64,000 bases of DNA from Streptomyces fagopyri (GTDB taxonomy: Bacteria > Actinomycetota > Actinomycetes > Streptomycetales > Streptomycetaceae): NCBI RefSeq assembly GCF_009498275.1, contig NZ_CP045643.1:4588001-4652000 (forward strand). The letters run 5' to 3'. The translations under genes were made by a program, and so were the position numbers. The notes under the pieces were generated by a model. The model had not been told where the DNA came from and made no database searches. It worked only from the letters and a program-made list of their open reading frames with translations. Shown here piece by piece: positions 16,601-27,430 of this stretch. Position 1 is the stretch's first letter. Each line of letters opens with the position of its first letter.

Positions 16601-17616
16601 CGCTTGCGCAGCTCCGAGACCACTCCGAAGGCGGCCGCCGTCAGCGGTACGGAGAACAGCATTCCGAGGATTCCCGCGACGGACGCGCCCGCGGTGATCG
16701 CCAGCAGCACGACCGCCGGGTGCATCTGCACGGTGCGGCTCTGGATCACCGGCTGCAGCACGTGCCCTTCCAGCACCTGCACGGCGAGAACGACCCCGAG
16801 CGCCCACAGCGCGATCACCAGCCCCCGGTCGGCGAGCGCGACCAGCACCGCCACCGCACCGGAGATGAACGCGCCCAGATAGGGGATGTACGCGCCCACG
16901 AAGACGAGCGCGCCGAGCCCGACCGCGCCCGGGACACGCAGGATCAGCAGCCCGACGGTGATGCACAGCGCGTCGATCAGGGCGATGAGCGTGGTCCCGC
17001 GCATGAAGCCCTCGACGGCTCCGAAGGCGCGGCGCGCCATGGCTTCCACGGTGTCGGCGGTGCCGTGGGGCGCGAGCGAGCGCAGCAGGCCGGCGGCGCG
17101 GTGGGAGTCGCGGAGGAAGAAGAAGACGAGCAGCAGGGCCAGCACGGCCACGGCGATGCTCTCGCCGACCAGGCCGACCCCGCTGATGACGTTGGACGCG
17201 GCCGTCCCGCCGAACTTGGTCAGCAGCTCCCTGGAGTGCGAGGTGAGGTCGTCGAGGGAGGTGCCCGGCGCGCCGAAGTGCTCGGCGACGGACCGCGCGG
17301 CCTGTTTGAGCGAGGCCAGGATCTGGTCCCCGGTGTCGATGAGCGCGGCGACGACGATGTAGACCGCCCCGCCCACCACCACGACGACGGCGACACAGGT
17401 GAGCCCCGCGGCCAGCGACCGGTGGACCCGCATGCGCACCAGCCGCCGGTACAGCGGCCGCAGCAGCGCGGTGCCCAGCAGCGCGAGCAGCACGGGCACG
17501 ACCGCCGTCCGCAGTTCCCCGCACAGCCGGATCCCGACCCACGCCACGCCGGCGACGAGCAGGATCACGGCACACCAGGCCGCCAGCCGCCGGACGCCCT
17601 CGGAGAGAAGCTGCAC
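16567..17616 (-). CDS. AI-2E family transporter
   Basis: A 349-residue membrane protein with about eight helices and the typical layout of the PerM/AI-2E exporter family: two helices at the N-terminus, a soluble loop (residues about 95-155), then paired helices. The signature GAYIPYLGAFISGAVAVLVAL and the later LEGHVLQPVIQSRTVQMHP are characteristic. Family members export autoinducer-2, ions or unknown solutes; the substrate here is unknown. It starts with GTG. The 3' end overlaps the convergent phosphatase gene by 34 bp, so the two mRNAs share antisense ends. Confidence 0.9.
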   Translation of the reverse strand: MQLLSEGVRRLAAWCAVILLVAGVAWVGIRLCGELRTAVVPVLLALLGTALLRPLYRRLVRMRVHRSLAAGLTCVAVVVVVGGAVYIVVAALIDTGDQILASLKQAARSVAEHFGAPGTSLDDLTSHSRELLTKFGGTAASNVISGVGLVGESIAVAVLALLLVFFFLRDSHRAAGLLRSLAPHGTADTVEAMARRAFGAVEGFMRGTTLIALIDALCITVGLLILRVPGAVGLGALVFVGAYIPYLGAFISGAVAVLVALADRGLVIALWALGVVLAVQVLEGHVLQPVIQSRTVQMHPAVVLLAITAGASVAGILGMLFSVPLTAAAFGVVSELRKRYASGLVVDDS

Positions 17617-17637
17617 CTCTCCACCCGACCACGCGAA

Positions 17638-17668
17638 GGGCGGGCCGTCCTCTCGGAACGGCCCGCCC
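17638..17668 (-). terminator. Terminator after the pirin gene
   Basis: A perfect 11-bp inverted repeat (17638-17648 with 17658-17668) with a 9-base loop lies about 80 bases past the pirin stop codon and upstream of the AI-2E gene. Confidence 0.7.
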
Positions 17669-17745
17669 GGGTGACGCGGTGTCAGACTCGCGCGGTCGCG
17701 CGGGTGTACGGCGTCGGGATCGTACGGCGCCGGGGCCGTACGGCC

Positions 17746-18717
17746 CTACAGGCCGCGCTCGGACATTCCGTGCACCGCCGGGACGGTGCCCAGGCGGCCC
17801 TTCTGGAAGTCCTCGAAGGCCTGCTGCAGCTCCTCGCGGGTGTTCATCACGAAGGGGCCGTAGTGGGCCATGGGCTCGCGGATCGGCTGTCCGCCGAGGA
17901 GGACGACCTCCAGGTCCGGGGTGTTCGCGTCCTGCTTCTCGTCCGCGCGGACGGTCAGCGAGCCGCCCGCGCCGAAGACCGCGGTCTGGCCGGTGCGGAC
18001 CGGACGGCGCTCCGCGCCGACGCTGCCGCGTCCGGCGAGGACGTAGGCGAGACCGTTGAAGTCCTCGCGCCAGGGGAGGGTGATCTCGGCGCCGGGCGCC
18101 ACGGTCGCGTGGACCATGGTGATGGGCGTGTGCGTGACACCGGGACCCTCGTGGCCGTCGAGCTCACCGGCGATGACGCGCAGCAGCGCGCCGCCGTCGG
18201 GGGTGCTCAGCAGCTGGACCGAGCGACCGCGGATGTCCTGGTACCGCGGGGCCATCATCTTGTCCTTGGCCGGGAGGTTCACCCACAGCTGGAGGCCGTG
18301 GAAGAGGCCGCCGGACATGACGAGCGACTCCGGCGGTGCCTCGATGTGCAGGAGGCCGGCGCCCGCGGTCATCCACTGGGTGTCCCCGTTGGTGATCGTG
18401 CCGCCACCACCGTTGGAGTCCTGGTGGTCGAAGATCCCGTCGATGATGTAGGTCACGGTCTCGAAGCCGCGGTGCGGGTGCCAGGGGGTGCCCTTGGGCT
18501 CTCCCGGCGCGTACTCCACCTCACCCATCTGGTCCATCATGATGAACGGGTCGAGGTGACGGTAGTTGATCCCGGCGAACGCGCGACGGACCGGGAATCC
18601 CTCGCCCTCGAAGCCGCTGGGCGCGGTCGTCACGGTGAGCACGGGACGGGCCACGGCGTCGGCCGGCGCCACCACACGGGGAAGGGTCAGCGGGTTTTCG
18701 ACGGTCACTGCAGGCAT
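17746..18717 (-). CDS. Pirin family protein
   Basis: A 323-residue bicupin. The N-terminal pirin domain shows DPFIMMDQMGEVEY, then HPHRGFETVTYIIDG with His residues of the metal site, and HIEAPPESL completing it; a pirin C-terminal domain follows. Pirins bind Fe and in bacteria act as quercetinase-like enzymes or as modulators of metabolic enzymes. The start MPAVTVENPL is chosen because AGGAGG stands seven bases upstream; a longer in-frame start at 18837 would run through the promoter. A 16-bp partial palindrome upstream is a candidate operator for a MarR-type repressor, as often found before pirin genes. Confidence 0.9.
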   Translation of the reverse strand: MPAVTVENPLTLPRVVAPADAVARPVLTVTTAPSGFEGEGFPVRRAFAGINYRHLDPFIMMDQMGEVEYAPGEPKGTPWHPHRGFETVTYIIDGIFDHQDSNGGGGTITNGDTQWMTAGAGLLHIEAPPESLVMSGGLFHGLQLWVNLPAKDKMMAPRYQDIRGRSVQLLSTPDGGALLRVIAGELDGHEGPGVTHTPITMVHATVAPGAEITLPWREDFNGLAYVLAGRGSVGAERRPVRTGQTAVFGAGGSLTVRADEKQDANTPDLEVVLLGGQPIREPMAHYGPFVMNTREELQQAFEDFQKGRLGTVPAVHGMSERGL

Positions 18718-18744
18718 GTCGGTACCTCCTTGTGCTTCGAGTTT

Positions 18745-18760
18745 AGTTGATTGTTGAACT
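18745..18760. promoter_or_regulatory. Candidate operator upstream of the pirin gene
   Basis: AGTTGATTGTTGAACT is an imperfect palindrome (AGTT.A....T.AACT) in an AT-rich pocket 28 bp upstream of the pirin ATG, overlapping the expected promoter. Its form resembles MarR-family sites. No regulator gene is adjacent. Confidence 0.45.
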
Positions 18761-18779
18761 TTCTGCCACCCGGTAACGA

Positions 18780-18813
18780 CGGACGCCCGGAGGGAATTCC
18801 CTCCGGGCGTCCG
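18780..18813 (-). terminator. Perfect 34-bp palindrome, terminator after the SseB-like gene
   Basis: The two 17-base arms (18780-18796 and 18797-18813) are exactly complementary and centred on GAATTC with no unpaired loop. It lies 24 bases after the stop codon of the SseB-like gene. Confidence 0.7.
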
Positions 18814-18836
18814 CGGTGATCCGTGAGCGGGCGGCA

Positions 18837-19304
18837 CTAGCCGTACATGCGGCGCATCGCGAAGTCCACCATCTGCTCCACGGCCTTCGCGTCGAAGACC
18901 ATGCGGTGCTCACCCTCCATGTCGAGCACGAAGCCGTAGCCGGTGGGCAGCAGATCGATCACCTCCGCACCGGTGATCACGAAGAACTTGGACTCCTTGC
19001 CCGCGTACCGGCGCAGCTCCTTGAGCGAGCTGAACATGGGGATGACCGGCTGCTGGGTGTTGTGCAGCGCCAGGAAACCGGGGTTGTCGCCGCGCGGGCA
19101 GTAGACCTTCGACGTGGCGAAGACCTGCTGGAAGTCCTCGGCGGACAGCGATCCCGTGGTGAAGGCGCGGACCGCGTCCGGCAGCGACGGCGGGGACGGC
19201 TCGGGATAGAGCGGCGGCTGCTGGCCGTAGCCGCCGGGCATCTGCTGCTGCGGCTGGGCGTACTGCTGCTGCTGAGCGCCCGCGTTCTGGTCGTAGCCGT
19301 ACAT
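18837..19304 (-). CDS. SseB family protein
   Basis: A 155-residue protein. The first 45 residues are a Gln/Gly/Tyr/Pro-rich disordered segment (MYGYDQNAGAQQQQ). The rest matches the SseB N-terminal domain pattern, with PVIPMFSSLKELRRY and GAEVIDLLPTGYGFVLD. SseB domains occur in type III secretion-associated proteins and in many soluble actinobacterial proteins of unknown role. The ATG is preceded by TAGTCT seven bases upstream and no RBS, which indicates a leaderless mRNA. No partner gene is evident. Confidence 0.75.
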   Translation of the reverse strand: MYGYDQNAGAQQQQYAQPQQQMPGGYGQQPPLYPEPSPPSLPDAVRAFTTGSLSAEDFQQVFATSKVYCPRGDNPGFLALHNTQQPVIPMFSSLKELRRYAGKESKFFVITGAEVIDLLPTGYGFVLDMEGEHRMVFDAKAVEQMVDFAMRRMYG

Positions 19305-19622
19305 GGCCCAAAGACTAGTCGGCGCGGCCCCCGGGGGAGTCACGGACGGCCATCCCCGTCCCCGGACACCGCCCGCGCTCCTCCGCCGGCGCCCCGGACG
19401 CGTGCCACGGACGGATTCCGCCGGAGTCCGGCCCGCGTTCCGCCCGATTCCGGCACGAGTTCCACCCGCGTCCGGCCGAAGTCCCGTTAGAGCCTCGTCA
19501 CATAGGGACCGTCAGGGGTTGATTCTTATTACCGACGGGTAGCATCATCGTAGCTACTTGCTGGTACGTGTAACGAGGCTGCGAACACCTCCGCCTCCCC
19601 GAACCCTTACGGAGCCGTCGCC
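19305..19622. promoter_or_regulatory. Intergenic region with the acyl-CoA dehydrogenase promoter and candidate operator
   Basis: TAGTCT (minus strand, 19312-19317) is the -10 of the SseB-like gene. On the plus strand TTGATT (19519-19524) followed by TAGCAT (19540-19545) is a weak promoter candidate. TACCGACGGGTA (19530-19541), with arms TACC and GGTA, overlaps it and resembles TetR-type operators upstream of fatty-acid degradation genes. The remainder (19320-19495) is repetitive CCGG-rich sequence with no visible gene. Confidence 0.4.
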
Positions 19623-21449
19623 ATGGGGCACTACAAGTCGAATCTCCGCGACATCGAGTTCAACCTCTTCGAGGTGCTCGGGCGCGACAAGTTGTACGGC
19701 ACCGGACCGTTCGCGGAGATGGACACGGACACCGCCAAGAGCATCCTGGAGGAGCTCACCCGTCTCTCGGAGAACGAGCTGGCCGCGTCCTTCGCCGACG
19801 CCGACCGCAACCCGCCGGTCTTCGACCCCGAGACCAACACCGCTCCGGTCCCGGCCTCCTTCAAGAAGTCGTACCAGGCGTTCATGGACTCCGAGTACTG
19901 GCGTCTGGGCCTGCCCGAGGAGATCGGCGGCTCCACCGCGCCCCGCTCCCTCATCTGGGCCTACGCGGAGCTGGTGCTCGGCGCCAACCCGGCCGTATGG
20001 ATGTACTCCTCCGGTCCGGCCTTCGCCGGCATCCTCTTCGAGGAGGGCACCGAGGTCCAGAAGCACATCGCGAAGATCGCCGTCGACAAGCAGTGGGGCT
20101 CCACCATGGTCCTCACCGAGCCCGACGCGGGCTCGGACGTCGGCGCCGGCCGCACCAAAGCCGTCCAGCAGGACGACGGCTCCTGGCACATCGAGGGCGT
20201 CAAGCGCTTCATCACGTCCGGCGAGCACGACATGTCGGAGAACATCCTCCACTACGTCCTCGCCCGCCCCGAGGGCGCCGGACCGGGCACCAAGGGCCTG
20301 TCCCTCTTCCTCGTCCCGAAGTACGAGTTCGACTTCGAGACCGGCGAGCTGGGCGCCCGCAACGGCGCGTACGCGACGAACGTCGAGCACAAGATGGGCC
20401 TGAAGGCCTCCAACACCTGCGAGATGACCTTCGGCGACCGTCACCCGGCCAAGGGCTGGCTGATCGGCGACAAGCACGAGGGCATCCGCCAGATGTTCCG
20501 CATCATCGAGTTCGCCCGCATGATGGTCGGCACGAAGGCCATCTCGACCCTGTCGACGGGCTACCTGAACGCGCTGGAGTACGCCAAGGAGCGCGTCCAG
20601 GGCCCCGACCTCGCGAACTTCATGGACAAGACCGCGCCGAAGGTCACCATCACGCACCACCCCGACGTACGCCGCTCGCTGATCACGCAGAAGGCGTACG
20701 CCGAGGGCATGCGCGCCCTGGTGCTGCACACGGCGGCGGTCCAGGACGACATCCAGGTCAAGGAGGCCGCCGGCGAGGACACCGCCGCGCTGGAGGCGCT
20801 CAACGACCTGCTCCTGCCGATCGTGAAGGGCTACGGCTCCGAGAAGGGCTACGAGCAGCTCGCCCAGTCGCTCCAGACGTTCGGCGGCTCCGGCTTCCTG
20901 CAGGAGTACCCGATCGAGCAGTACATCCGCGACGCCAAGATCGACACCCTGTACGAGGGCACCACCGCGATCCAGGGCCAGGACTTCTTCTTCCGGAAGA
21001 TCGTCCGCAACCAGGGCGCGGCACTGAACTCGCTCGCCGAGGACATCAAGAAGTTCCTGGCGCTCGCCACCGGCGGCGAGGAGCTGTCCGCGGCCCGCGA
21101 GCAGCTCGCCAAGGCGGCCGTCGAGCTGGAGGCCATCGTCGGCCTCATGCTCACCGACCTCGCGGCGACCGAGCAGGACGTCAAGAACATCTACAAGGTG
21201 GGCCTGAACACCACCCGCCTGCTCCTCGCCTCCGGTGACGTGGTCGTCGGCTACCTGCTGCTGCGCGGTGCCGCGGTCGCCGCCGAGAAGCTGGAGACGG
21301 CGTCGGCGAAGGACCGGCCCTTCTACACCGGCAAGATCGCCGCCGCGAAGTTCTTCGCCGCGAACGTCCTGCCCGGCGTCACCGGCGCGCGCGAGCTGGC
21401 CGAGGGCGTGGACCTGGACCTGATGGAGCTGGACGAAGCGGCGTTCTGA
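19623..21449 (+). CDS. Acyl-CoA dehydrogenase (FadE-type, about 600 residues)
   Basis: A 608-residue flavoenzyme of the long acyl-CoA dehydrogenase subfamily that introduces the alpha-beta double bond in fatty acid beta-oxidation. It shows the FAD/substrate motif [15 protein letters not shown], the second signature in the region [17 protein letters not shown], and the C-terminal [20 protein letters not shown] with [12 protein letters not shown], where YEGTT holds the usual catalytic Glu position. An N-terminal extension and a C-terminal ETF-like helical domain make it longer than the 380-residue short-chain enzymes. ATG at 19623 lies after a weak GGAGCC. A strong hairpin follows the gene. Substrate chain length cannot be read from sequence. 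Confidence 0.93.
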   Translation: MGHYKSNLRDIEFNLFEVLGRDKLYGTGPFAEMDTDTAKSILEELTRLSENELAASFADADRNPPVFDPETNTAPVPASFKKSYQAFMDSEYWRLGLPEEIGGSTAPRSLIWAYAELVLGANPAVWMYSSGPAFAGILFEEGTEVQKHIAKIAVDKQWGSTMVLTEPDAGSDVGAGRTKAVQQDDGSWHIEGVKRFITSGEHDMSENILHYVLARPEGAGPGTKGLSLFLVPKYEFDFETGELGARNGAYATNVEHKMGLKASNTCEMTFGDRHPAKGWLIGDKHEGIRQMFRIIEFARMMVGTKAISTLSTGYLNALEYAKERVQGPDLANFMDKTAPKVTITHHPDVRRSLITQKAYAEGMRALVLHTAAVQDDIQVKEAAGEDTAALEALNDLLLPIVKGYGSEKGYEQLAQSLQTFGGSGFLQEYPIEQYIRDAKIDTLYEGTTAIQGQDFFFRKIVRNQGAALNSLAEDIKKFLALATGGEELSAAREQLAKAAVELEAIVGLMLTDLAATEQDVKNIYKVGLNTTRLLLASGDVVVGYLLLRGAAVAAEKLETASAKDRPFYTGKIAAAKFFAANVLPGVTGARELAEGVDLDLMELDEAAF

Positions 21450-21494
21450 GTCCGAGTCCCCCGGTGACCGCCCGGCGGCCACCCGCACCCGTCG

Positions 21495-21532
21495 ACGGCC
21501 CGCTCCCGGATGTGTCTCCGGGGGCGGGCCGT
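21495..21532 (+). terminator. Terminator after the acyl-CoA dehydrogenase gene
   Basis: A 16-bp stem (21495-21510 with 21517-21532, one G-T pair) with a 6-base loop lies 46 bases past the stop codon. Confidence 0.75.
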
Positions 21533-21676
21533 TCGCCACGGCGGAGCGGGGGGTGCACCGGGGCGCGGGGCGGACGGCCCCGGCCGCCCCGGCACCTCCG
21601 GGGCGGCACCTCCGGGGCGGCACCGGGGCGGGCGCCGTCACCGGAAGGTGACCCCCGCACCAGGTACGGCACAGGA

Positions 21677-22059
21677 GATCCGGGTCCGGGTGCAGCTCCG
21701 GGTGCAGCTCCGGGTGCAGGGGCCAGGTCCGGGTGCAGCTCCGGGTGCAGCTCCGGGTGCAGGGGCCAGGTCCGGGTGCAGCTCCGGGTGCAGGGGCCAG
21801 GTCCGGGTGCAGGTCCGGGTGCAGGGGCCAGGTCCAGATCCGGGTCCAAGCCCAGGTCCAGGTCCGGATCCAGGACCAGGACGGGGTCCGGATCCGTGTC
21901 CGGGTCCAGGGCCGGGACCGAGTCCGGGACCAGGGCCAGGGCCGAGTTCGGGTCCGGGTCCAGGGCCGGGACCGGGACCAGGGGCCGGGTCCAGAGGCCA
22001 GGTCCGGGACCAGGGGCCGGGTCCAGATCCGGGTCCAAGCCCAAGTCCAGGTCCGGGGG
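21677..22059. repeat. G-rich minisatellite in an 845-bp gene-free gap
   Basis: The left half (about 21686-21830) contains ten copies of CCGGGTGCAG in units of 12 bp (ending CT or GT) or 19 bp (ending GGGCCAGGT). The right half (about 21830-22059) decays into 6-base GGTCCA/GGTCCG steps. Open frames exist on both strands only because the repeat lacks stop codons; they have no RBS, no codon bias and no recognisable protein. The rest of 21450-22294 holds the upstream terminator and, at the right end, the M18 promoter. Confidence 0.85.
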
Positions 22060-22282
22060 CGCGATGAGGCGCACGAAAAGGCGTACCGCACGGGCGCGCG
22101 CCGGGGCGTGAACTTTCGGGGGCACCCGAGACGTGTCGGAACATGGGTGGCATCACCGTCCCGCACCGTCACTCCTGGCCGGGCAGTACCCGGGAACGTC
22201 CGGCTCCGGCCGGATGTCCGCCCTTCACATCCCCCTTACGAGAGCCCGCTCACCATCCCGGGGAGGGGCCCCCGAGCGTCGT

Positions 22283-22288
22283 TAAGGT
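22283..22288 (+). promoter_or_regulatory. -10 box of the M18 aminopeptidase gene
   Basis: TAAGGT lies six bases before the ATG at 22295 with no RBS, which indicates a leaderless transcript. Confidence 0.5.
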
Positions 22289-22294
22289 GAACTC

Positions 22295-23602
22295 ATGAGC
22301 TACCCAGCCCGCTTCGACCGCGGCCACACCGACGACCTCATGACCTTCCTGGCGGCGAGCCCCACGCCGTACCACGCCGTGGCGAACTCCGCCGAGCGGC
22401 TGGAGAAGGCCGGATTCCGTCAGGTCGCCGAAACCGACGCGTGGGACGGCACGAGCGGAGGGAAGTTCGTGCTGCGCGGCGGCGCGATCGTCGCCTGGTA
22501 CGTGCCCGAGGGCGCCGGACCGCACACCCCGTACCGGATCGTGGGCGCGCACACCGACTCCCCCAACCTGCGCGTCAAGCCGCAGCCGGACACCGGGGCG
22601 CACGGCTGGCGCCAGGTGGCCGTGGAGATCTACGGCGGACCGCTGCTGAACTCCTGGCTGGACCGCGACCTCGGGCTGGCCGGCCGGCTGGCGCTGCGTG
22701 ACGGCTCGACGCGCCTGATCGACATCGACCGGCCCCTGCTGCGCGTGCCCCAGCTGGCCGTCCACCTCGACCGCTCCGTCTCCACCGAGGGGCTCAAGCT
22801 CGACAAGCAGCGCCACCTCCAGCCCGTCTGGGGCCTGGGCGACGCCCACGAGGGCGACCTGATCGCGTTCCTGGAGGAGGAGGCGGGTCTGCAGCCCGGC
22901 GAGATCACCGGCTGGGACCTGATGACCCACTCCGTCGAACCGCCGGCCTACCTGGGCCGCGACAAGGACCTGCTGGCCGGCCCCCGCATGGACAACCTGC
23001 TGTCCGTGCACGCCGGCACGGCCGCACTGGTCGCGGTGGCCACGGCCGCGGGCACCGCCGGCTCCGAACTCCCGTACATCCCCGTCCTCGCCGCCTTCGA
23101 CCACGAGGAGAACGGCTCGCAGAGCGACACCGGCGCCGACGGCCCGCTGCTCGGCGGCGTACTCGAACGCTCGGTGTTCGCGCGGGGCGGCACGTACGAG
23201 GACCGGGCACGCTCCTTCGCGGGCACCGTCTGCCTCTCCTCCGACACCGGCCACGCCGTCCACCCCAACTACGCGGAACGCCACGACCCGACGCACCACC
23301 CGCGCGCCAACGGCGGCCCCATCCTCAAGGTGAACGTCAACAACCGCTACGCCACCGACGGTGCCGGCCGCGCGGTCTTCACCGCCGCCTGCGAGAAGGC
23401 CGGCGTCCCCTTCCAGTCGTTCGTCTCCAACAACTCCATGCCCTGCGGCACCACCATCGGCCCGATCACCGCGGCACGCCACGGCATCAAGACCATCGAC
23501 ATCGGCGTGGCCATCCTCTCGATGCACAGCGTCCGCGAACTGTGCGGCGCCGACGACCCGTTCCTGCTCGCCAACGCGCTGGTGGCGTTCCTGGAGGGAT
23601 GA
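22295..23602 (+). CDS. M18 family aminopeptidase
   Basis: A 435-residue metalloaminopeptidase related to aspartyl aminopeptidase and yeast ApeI. Metal and catalytic motifs are present: GAHTDSPNLR (His ligand), GPRMDNLLSVH (bridging Asp), AAFDHEENGSQ (Glu-Glu), CLSSDTGHAVHPNY (Asp), and AILSMHSVREL (final His). No signal peptide is present, so it acts in the cytoplasm as a dodecameric or similar peptidase that removes N-terminal residues, often acidic ones. The mRNA is probably leaderless. It is followed on the same strand by a small membrane protein with its own RBS. Confidence 0.94.
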   Translation: MSYPARFDRGHTDDLMTFLAASPTPYHAVANSAERLEKAGFRQVAETDAWDGTSGGKFVLRGGAIVAWYVPEGAGPHTPYRIVGAHTDSPNLRVKPQPDTGAHGWRQVAVEIYGGPLLNSWLDRDLGLAGRLALRDGSTRLIDIDRPLLRVPQLAVHLDRSVSTEGLKLDKQRHLQPVWGLGDAHEGDLIAFLEEEAGLQPGEITGWDLMTHSVEPPAYLGRDKDLLAGPRMDNLLSVHAGTAALVAVATAAGTAGSELPYIPVLAAFDHEENGSQSDTGADGPLLGGVLERSVFARGGTYEDRARSFAGTVCLSSDTGHAVHPNYAERHDPTHHPRANGGPILKVNVNNRYATDGAGRAVFTAACEKAGVPFQSFVSNNSMPCGTTIGPITAARHGIKTIDIGVAILSMHSVRELCGADDPFLLANALVAFLEG

Positions 23603-23731
23603 CCCTCACCAGAGGCCGCCGAGCGGTGCCGGCGAGCGGCGAGTGAGCGCCTCCGCATGTCTCGCGGGGTCCCGGGTACCCGGAACGGGCCCGGAAAGAC
23701 CGCGAGTTGCTACTCCAAGGAGGCGACACCC

Positions 23732-23965
23732 ATGGGCCTGGGCGGCTGCATCATCCTGATCGGCGCGGGGGCCATCCTCACGTTCGCGACCGACTGGCAC
23801 ATGAAGGGGGTCAACCTCGACCTGGTCGGCGTCATCTTCATGGTCGTCGGACTGATCGGCGTACTGACGTTCAACAGCATCGCGAGGAGGAGGCGCGTGG
23901 TGGTGCCGCCGACCACTCCGGTGATCGAGGAGGAGCGGCACCACCGCGGCGGATACGGCGTGTAG
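23732..23965 (+). CDS. DUF6458 small membrane protein
   Basis: A 77-residue protein with two predicted membrane helices (GLGGCIILIGAGAILTFA and VGVIFMVVGLIGVLTF) joined by the short segment DWHMKGVNLDL, followed by a basic, then His/Gly-rich tail. The pattern MGLGGCIILIGAGAILTFA is that of DUF6458 proteins of actinobacteria, which have no known function. The ATG is preceded by AAGGAGG seven bases upstream. Its stop lies only seven bases from the stop of the convergent thioredoxin-NHL gene. Confidence 0.85.
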   Translation: MGLGGCIILIGAGAILTFATDWHMKGVNLDLVGVIFMVVGLIGVLTFNSIARRRRVVVPPTTPVIEEERHHRGGYGV

Positions 23966-23972
23966 CCGCAGG

Positions 23973-25817
<1,845 letters not shown>

Positions 25818-25858
25818 GCTTCAAGCATGCCATCCGGGTACGGACACGCGCCCGGCGC

Positions 25859-26251
25859 TCAGCTCAGGGCATGCCCCGCGGTGGCGTCCACGTGGTCCGG
25901 GATCTCGCCGTGGTGGTCGCCGACGGTGAGCGTGCCCGTGGGCTCGAACATCAGGATCGCGGCGCCGGTCGGAGCGCTCGGTCTGTGTTCGGTGCCGCGC
26001 GGGACGGTGAAGACGGAGCCCCTGGGAAGGACCACGGTCCGCTCGCCCGCCGGCTCCCGCAGGGCGATGGTCAGCTCGCCCTCCAGGACCAGGAAGAACT
26101 CGTCCGTGTGGTCGTGCACGTGCCAGACGTGCTCGCCCTCGACCTTGGCCACGCGCACGTCGTAGTCGTTGACGGCGGTGACGATACGGGGGCTCCACAG
26201 GTCGGAGAAGGAAGCGAGGGCGGCGCTCAGGGATACGGGTTCGTCGGCCAT
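25859..26251 (-). CDS. Cupin domain protein
   Basis: A 130-residue single-domain cupin. HVWHVHDHTDEFFLVLEGEL provides the first cupin motif with metal-binding His and Glu residues, and LPRGSVFTVPRGTEHRPSAP the second with the last His. Such small cupins bind a metal and serve as isomerases, dioxygenases or sensors; the substrate is not evident. The start MADEPVSLSAAL is chosen because longer readings run into the divergent promoter. GAGGAT six bases before the ATG may be a leaderless -10. It is divergent from the GlxA-type regulator, a possible functional link. Confidence 0.85.
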   Translation of the reverse strand: MADEPVSLSAALASFSDLWSPRIVTAVNDYDVRVAKVEGEHVWHVHDHTDEFFLVLEGELTIALREPAGERTVVLPRGSVFTVPRGTEHRPSAPTGAAILMFEPTGTLTVGDHHGEIPDHVDATAGHALS

Positions 26252-26290
26252 ACCGCCATCCTCGGCCTGGTCCCGCGGGTCCACGAGTGC

Positions 26291-26296
26291 TAGAAA
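26291..26296 (+). promoter_or_regulatory. -10 box of the GlxA-type regulator gene
   Basis: TAGAAA lies six bases before the ATG at 26303, the leaderless spacing seen repeatedly in this window. Confidence 0.45.
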
Positions 26297-26302
26297 TCGC
26301 AC

Positions 26303-27430
26303 ATGCCGCAAGGATCCTCGCACCCCGTCCTCGAAGGCTCCCCCGGGAACGGTCCCGGAGGCGCGGTCGGCACCGCTCCCGGGGCCGCGGGCGAGGGCGT
26401 TCCCGCAGCCGCCGCCGAGGCCCCTCCCCGGACCGGTCCCGCGAACGGTCCCGGGACCGCCGCGCACCGGGTCGTCCTGATCGTCGACGAGAACTCCAAC
26501 CCGTTCGAGATGAGCTGCGCCATCGAGGTCTTCGGGCTGCGCAGGCCCGAGCTGGCGCGGGAGCTGTACGACTTCCGGCTGTGCGCGGCCACCGAGCGCA
26601 CCCGGATGCGGGACGGGTTCTTCACGCTCGCCGACGTCGCCGGGCTGGAGGCGGCCGAGGACGCCGACACACTGATCGTGCCGAACCGGCCCGACACCGA
26701 CGCGCCGCGTTCACCCGAGGTCCTGGACGCCATACGCCGGGCGCACGCGCGGGGCGCGCGGCTGATCGGATTCTGCTCCGGCGCATTCACACTCGCGGAG
26801 GCCGGGCTGCTGGAGGGGCGGCGGGCGGCCTGTCACTGGATGTGGGCGCCGTCGTTCCGGGAACGGTTCCCGGAGGTGCGGCTGGAGCCGGACGTGCTGT
26901 TCGTGGACGACGGCGACATCCTCACCGCGTCCGGCAGCGCGTCGGCGCTCGACCTCGGGCTGCACGTCGTACGGCGCGACCACGGCGCCGAGATCGCCAA
27001 CGCCGTCAGCCGGCGGCTGGTCTTCGCCGCGCACCGCGACGGCGGGCAGCGGCAGTTCGTCGAGCGCCCCGTACCCGACCTACCGGACGAATCCCTCGCA
27101 CCCTTGCTGGCCTGGGCGCGGGAACGGCTCGGGGAACCCCTCACGGTGGCCGCGCTCGCGGCGCACGCGGCGCTCAGCCCGGCCACCCTGCACCGGCGCT
27201 TCCGTGCCCAGCTCGGGACCACCCCGTTGGCGTGGCTGACCGGGGAGCGGGTGGCACTGGCGTGCCGCCTCATCGAGCGGGGCGAACACCGGATCGAGGT
27301 CGTCGCGCGGCACAGCGGCCTCGGCACCGCCGCCAACCTCAGGACACGGCTGCGGCGGGAGACCGGACTCAGCCCATCGGCCTACAGACGGCGTTTCGGA
27401 CCGGCCACGGGGGAAGCCGTGACGGTATGA
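26303..27430 (+). CDS. GlxA family AraC-type transcription regulator
   Basis: A 375-residue regulator. After a disordered Gly/Pro/Ala N-terminus (residues 1-52) comes a DJ-1/PfpI class I glutamine-amidotransferase-like domain (about 55-220) with ARLIGFCSGAFTLAEAG holding the nucleophile-elbow Cys, then a C-terminal AraC helix-turn-helix pair (about 265-365) with LTVAALAAHAALSPATLHRR and GTAANLRTRLRRETGLSPSAYR. Proteins of this layout respond to small molecules or cell-cycle cues. The stop overlaps the start of the next gene (ATGA), so the two are translationally coupled. Confidence 0.9.
   Translation: MPQGSSHPVLEGSPGNGPGGAVGTAPGAAGEGVPAAAAEAPPRTGPANGPGTAAHRVVLIVDENSNPFEMSCAIEVFGLRRPELARELYDFRLCAATERTRMRDGFFTLADVAGLEAAEDADTLIVPNRPDTDAPRSPEVLDAIRRAHARGARLIGFCSGAFTLAEAGLLEGRRAACHWMWAPSFRERFPEVRLEPDVLFVDDGDILTASGSASALDLGLHVVRRDHGAEIANAVSRRLVFAAHRDGGQRQFVERPVPDLPDESLAPLLAWARERLGEPLTVAALAAHAALSPATLHRRFRAQLGTTPLAWLTGERVALACRLIERGEHRIEVVARHSGLGTAANLRTRLRRETGLSPSAYRRRFGPATGEAVTV

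Noticed and set aside
18718..18837. A longer pirin reading starting at 18837
   Set aside because: It would translate the terminator of the upstream gene, the operator and the AGGAGG site. The ATG at 18717 has that RBS at the right distance.
21464..22290. Several open frames through the minisatellite, including Gly/Pro-rich and His/Pro/Leu-rich products
   Set aside because: They exist because the repeat lacks stops in several frames on both strands. No start signal, signal peptide or similarity supports them.
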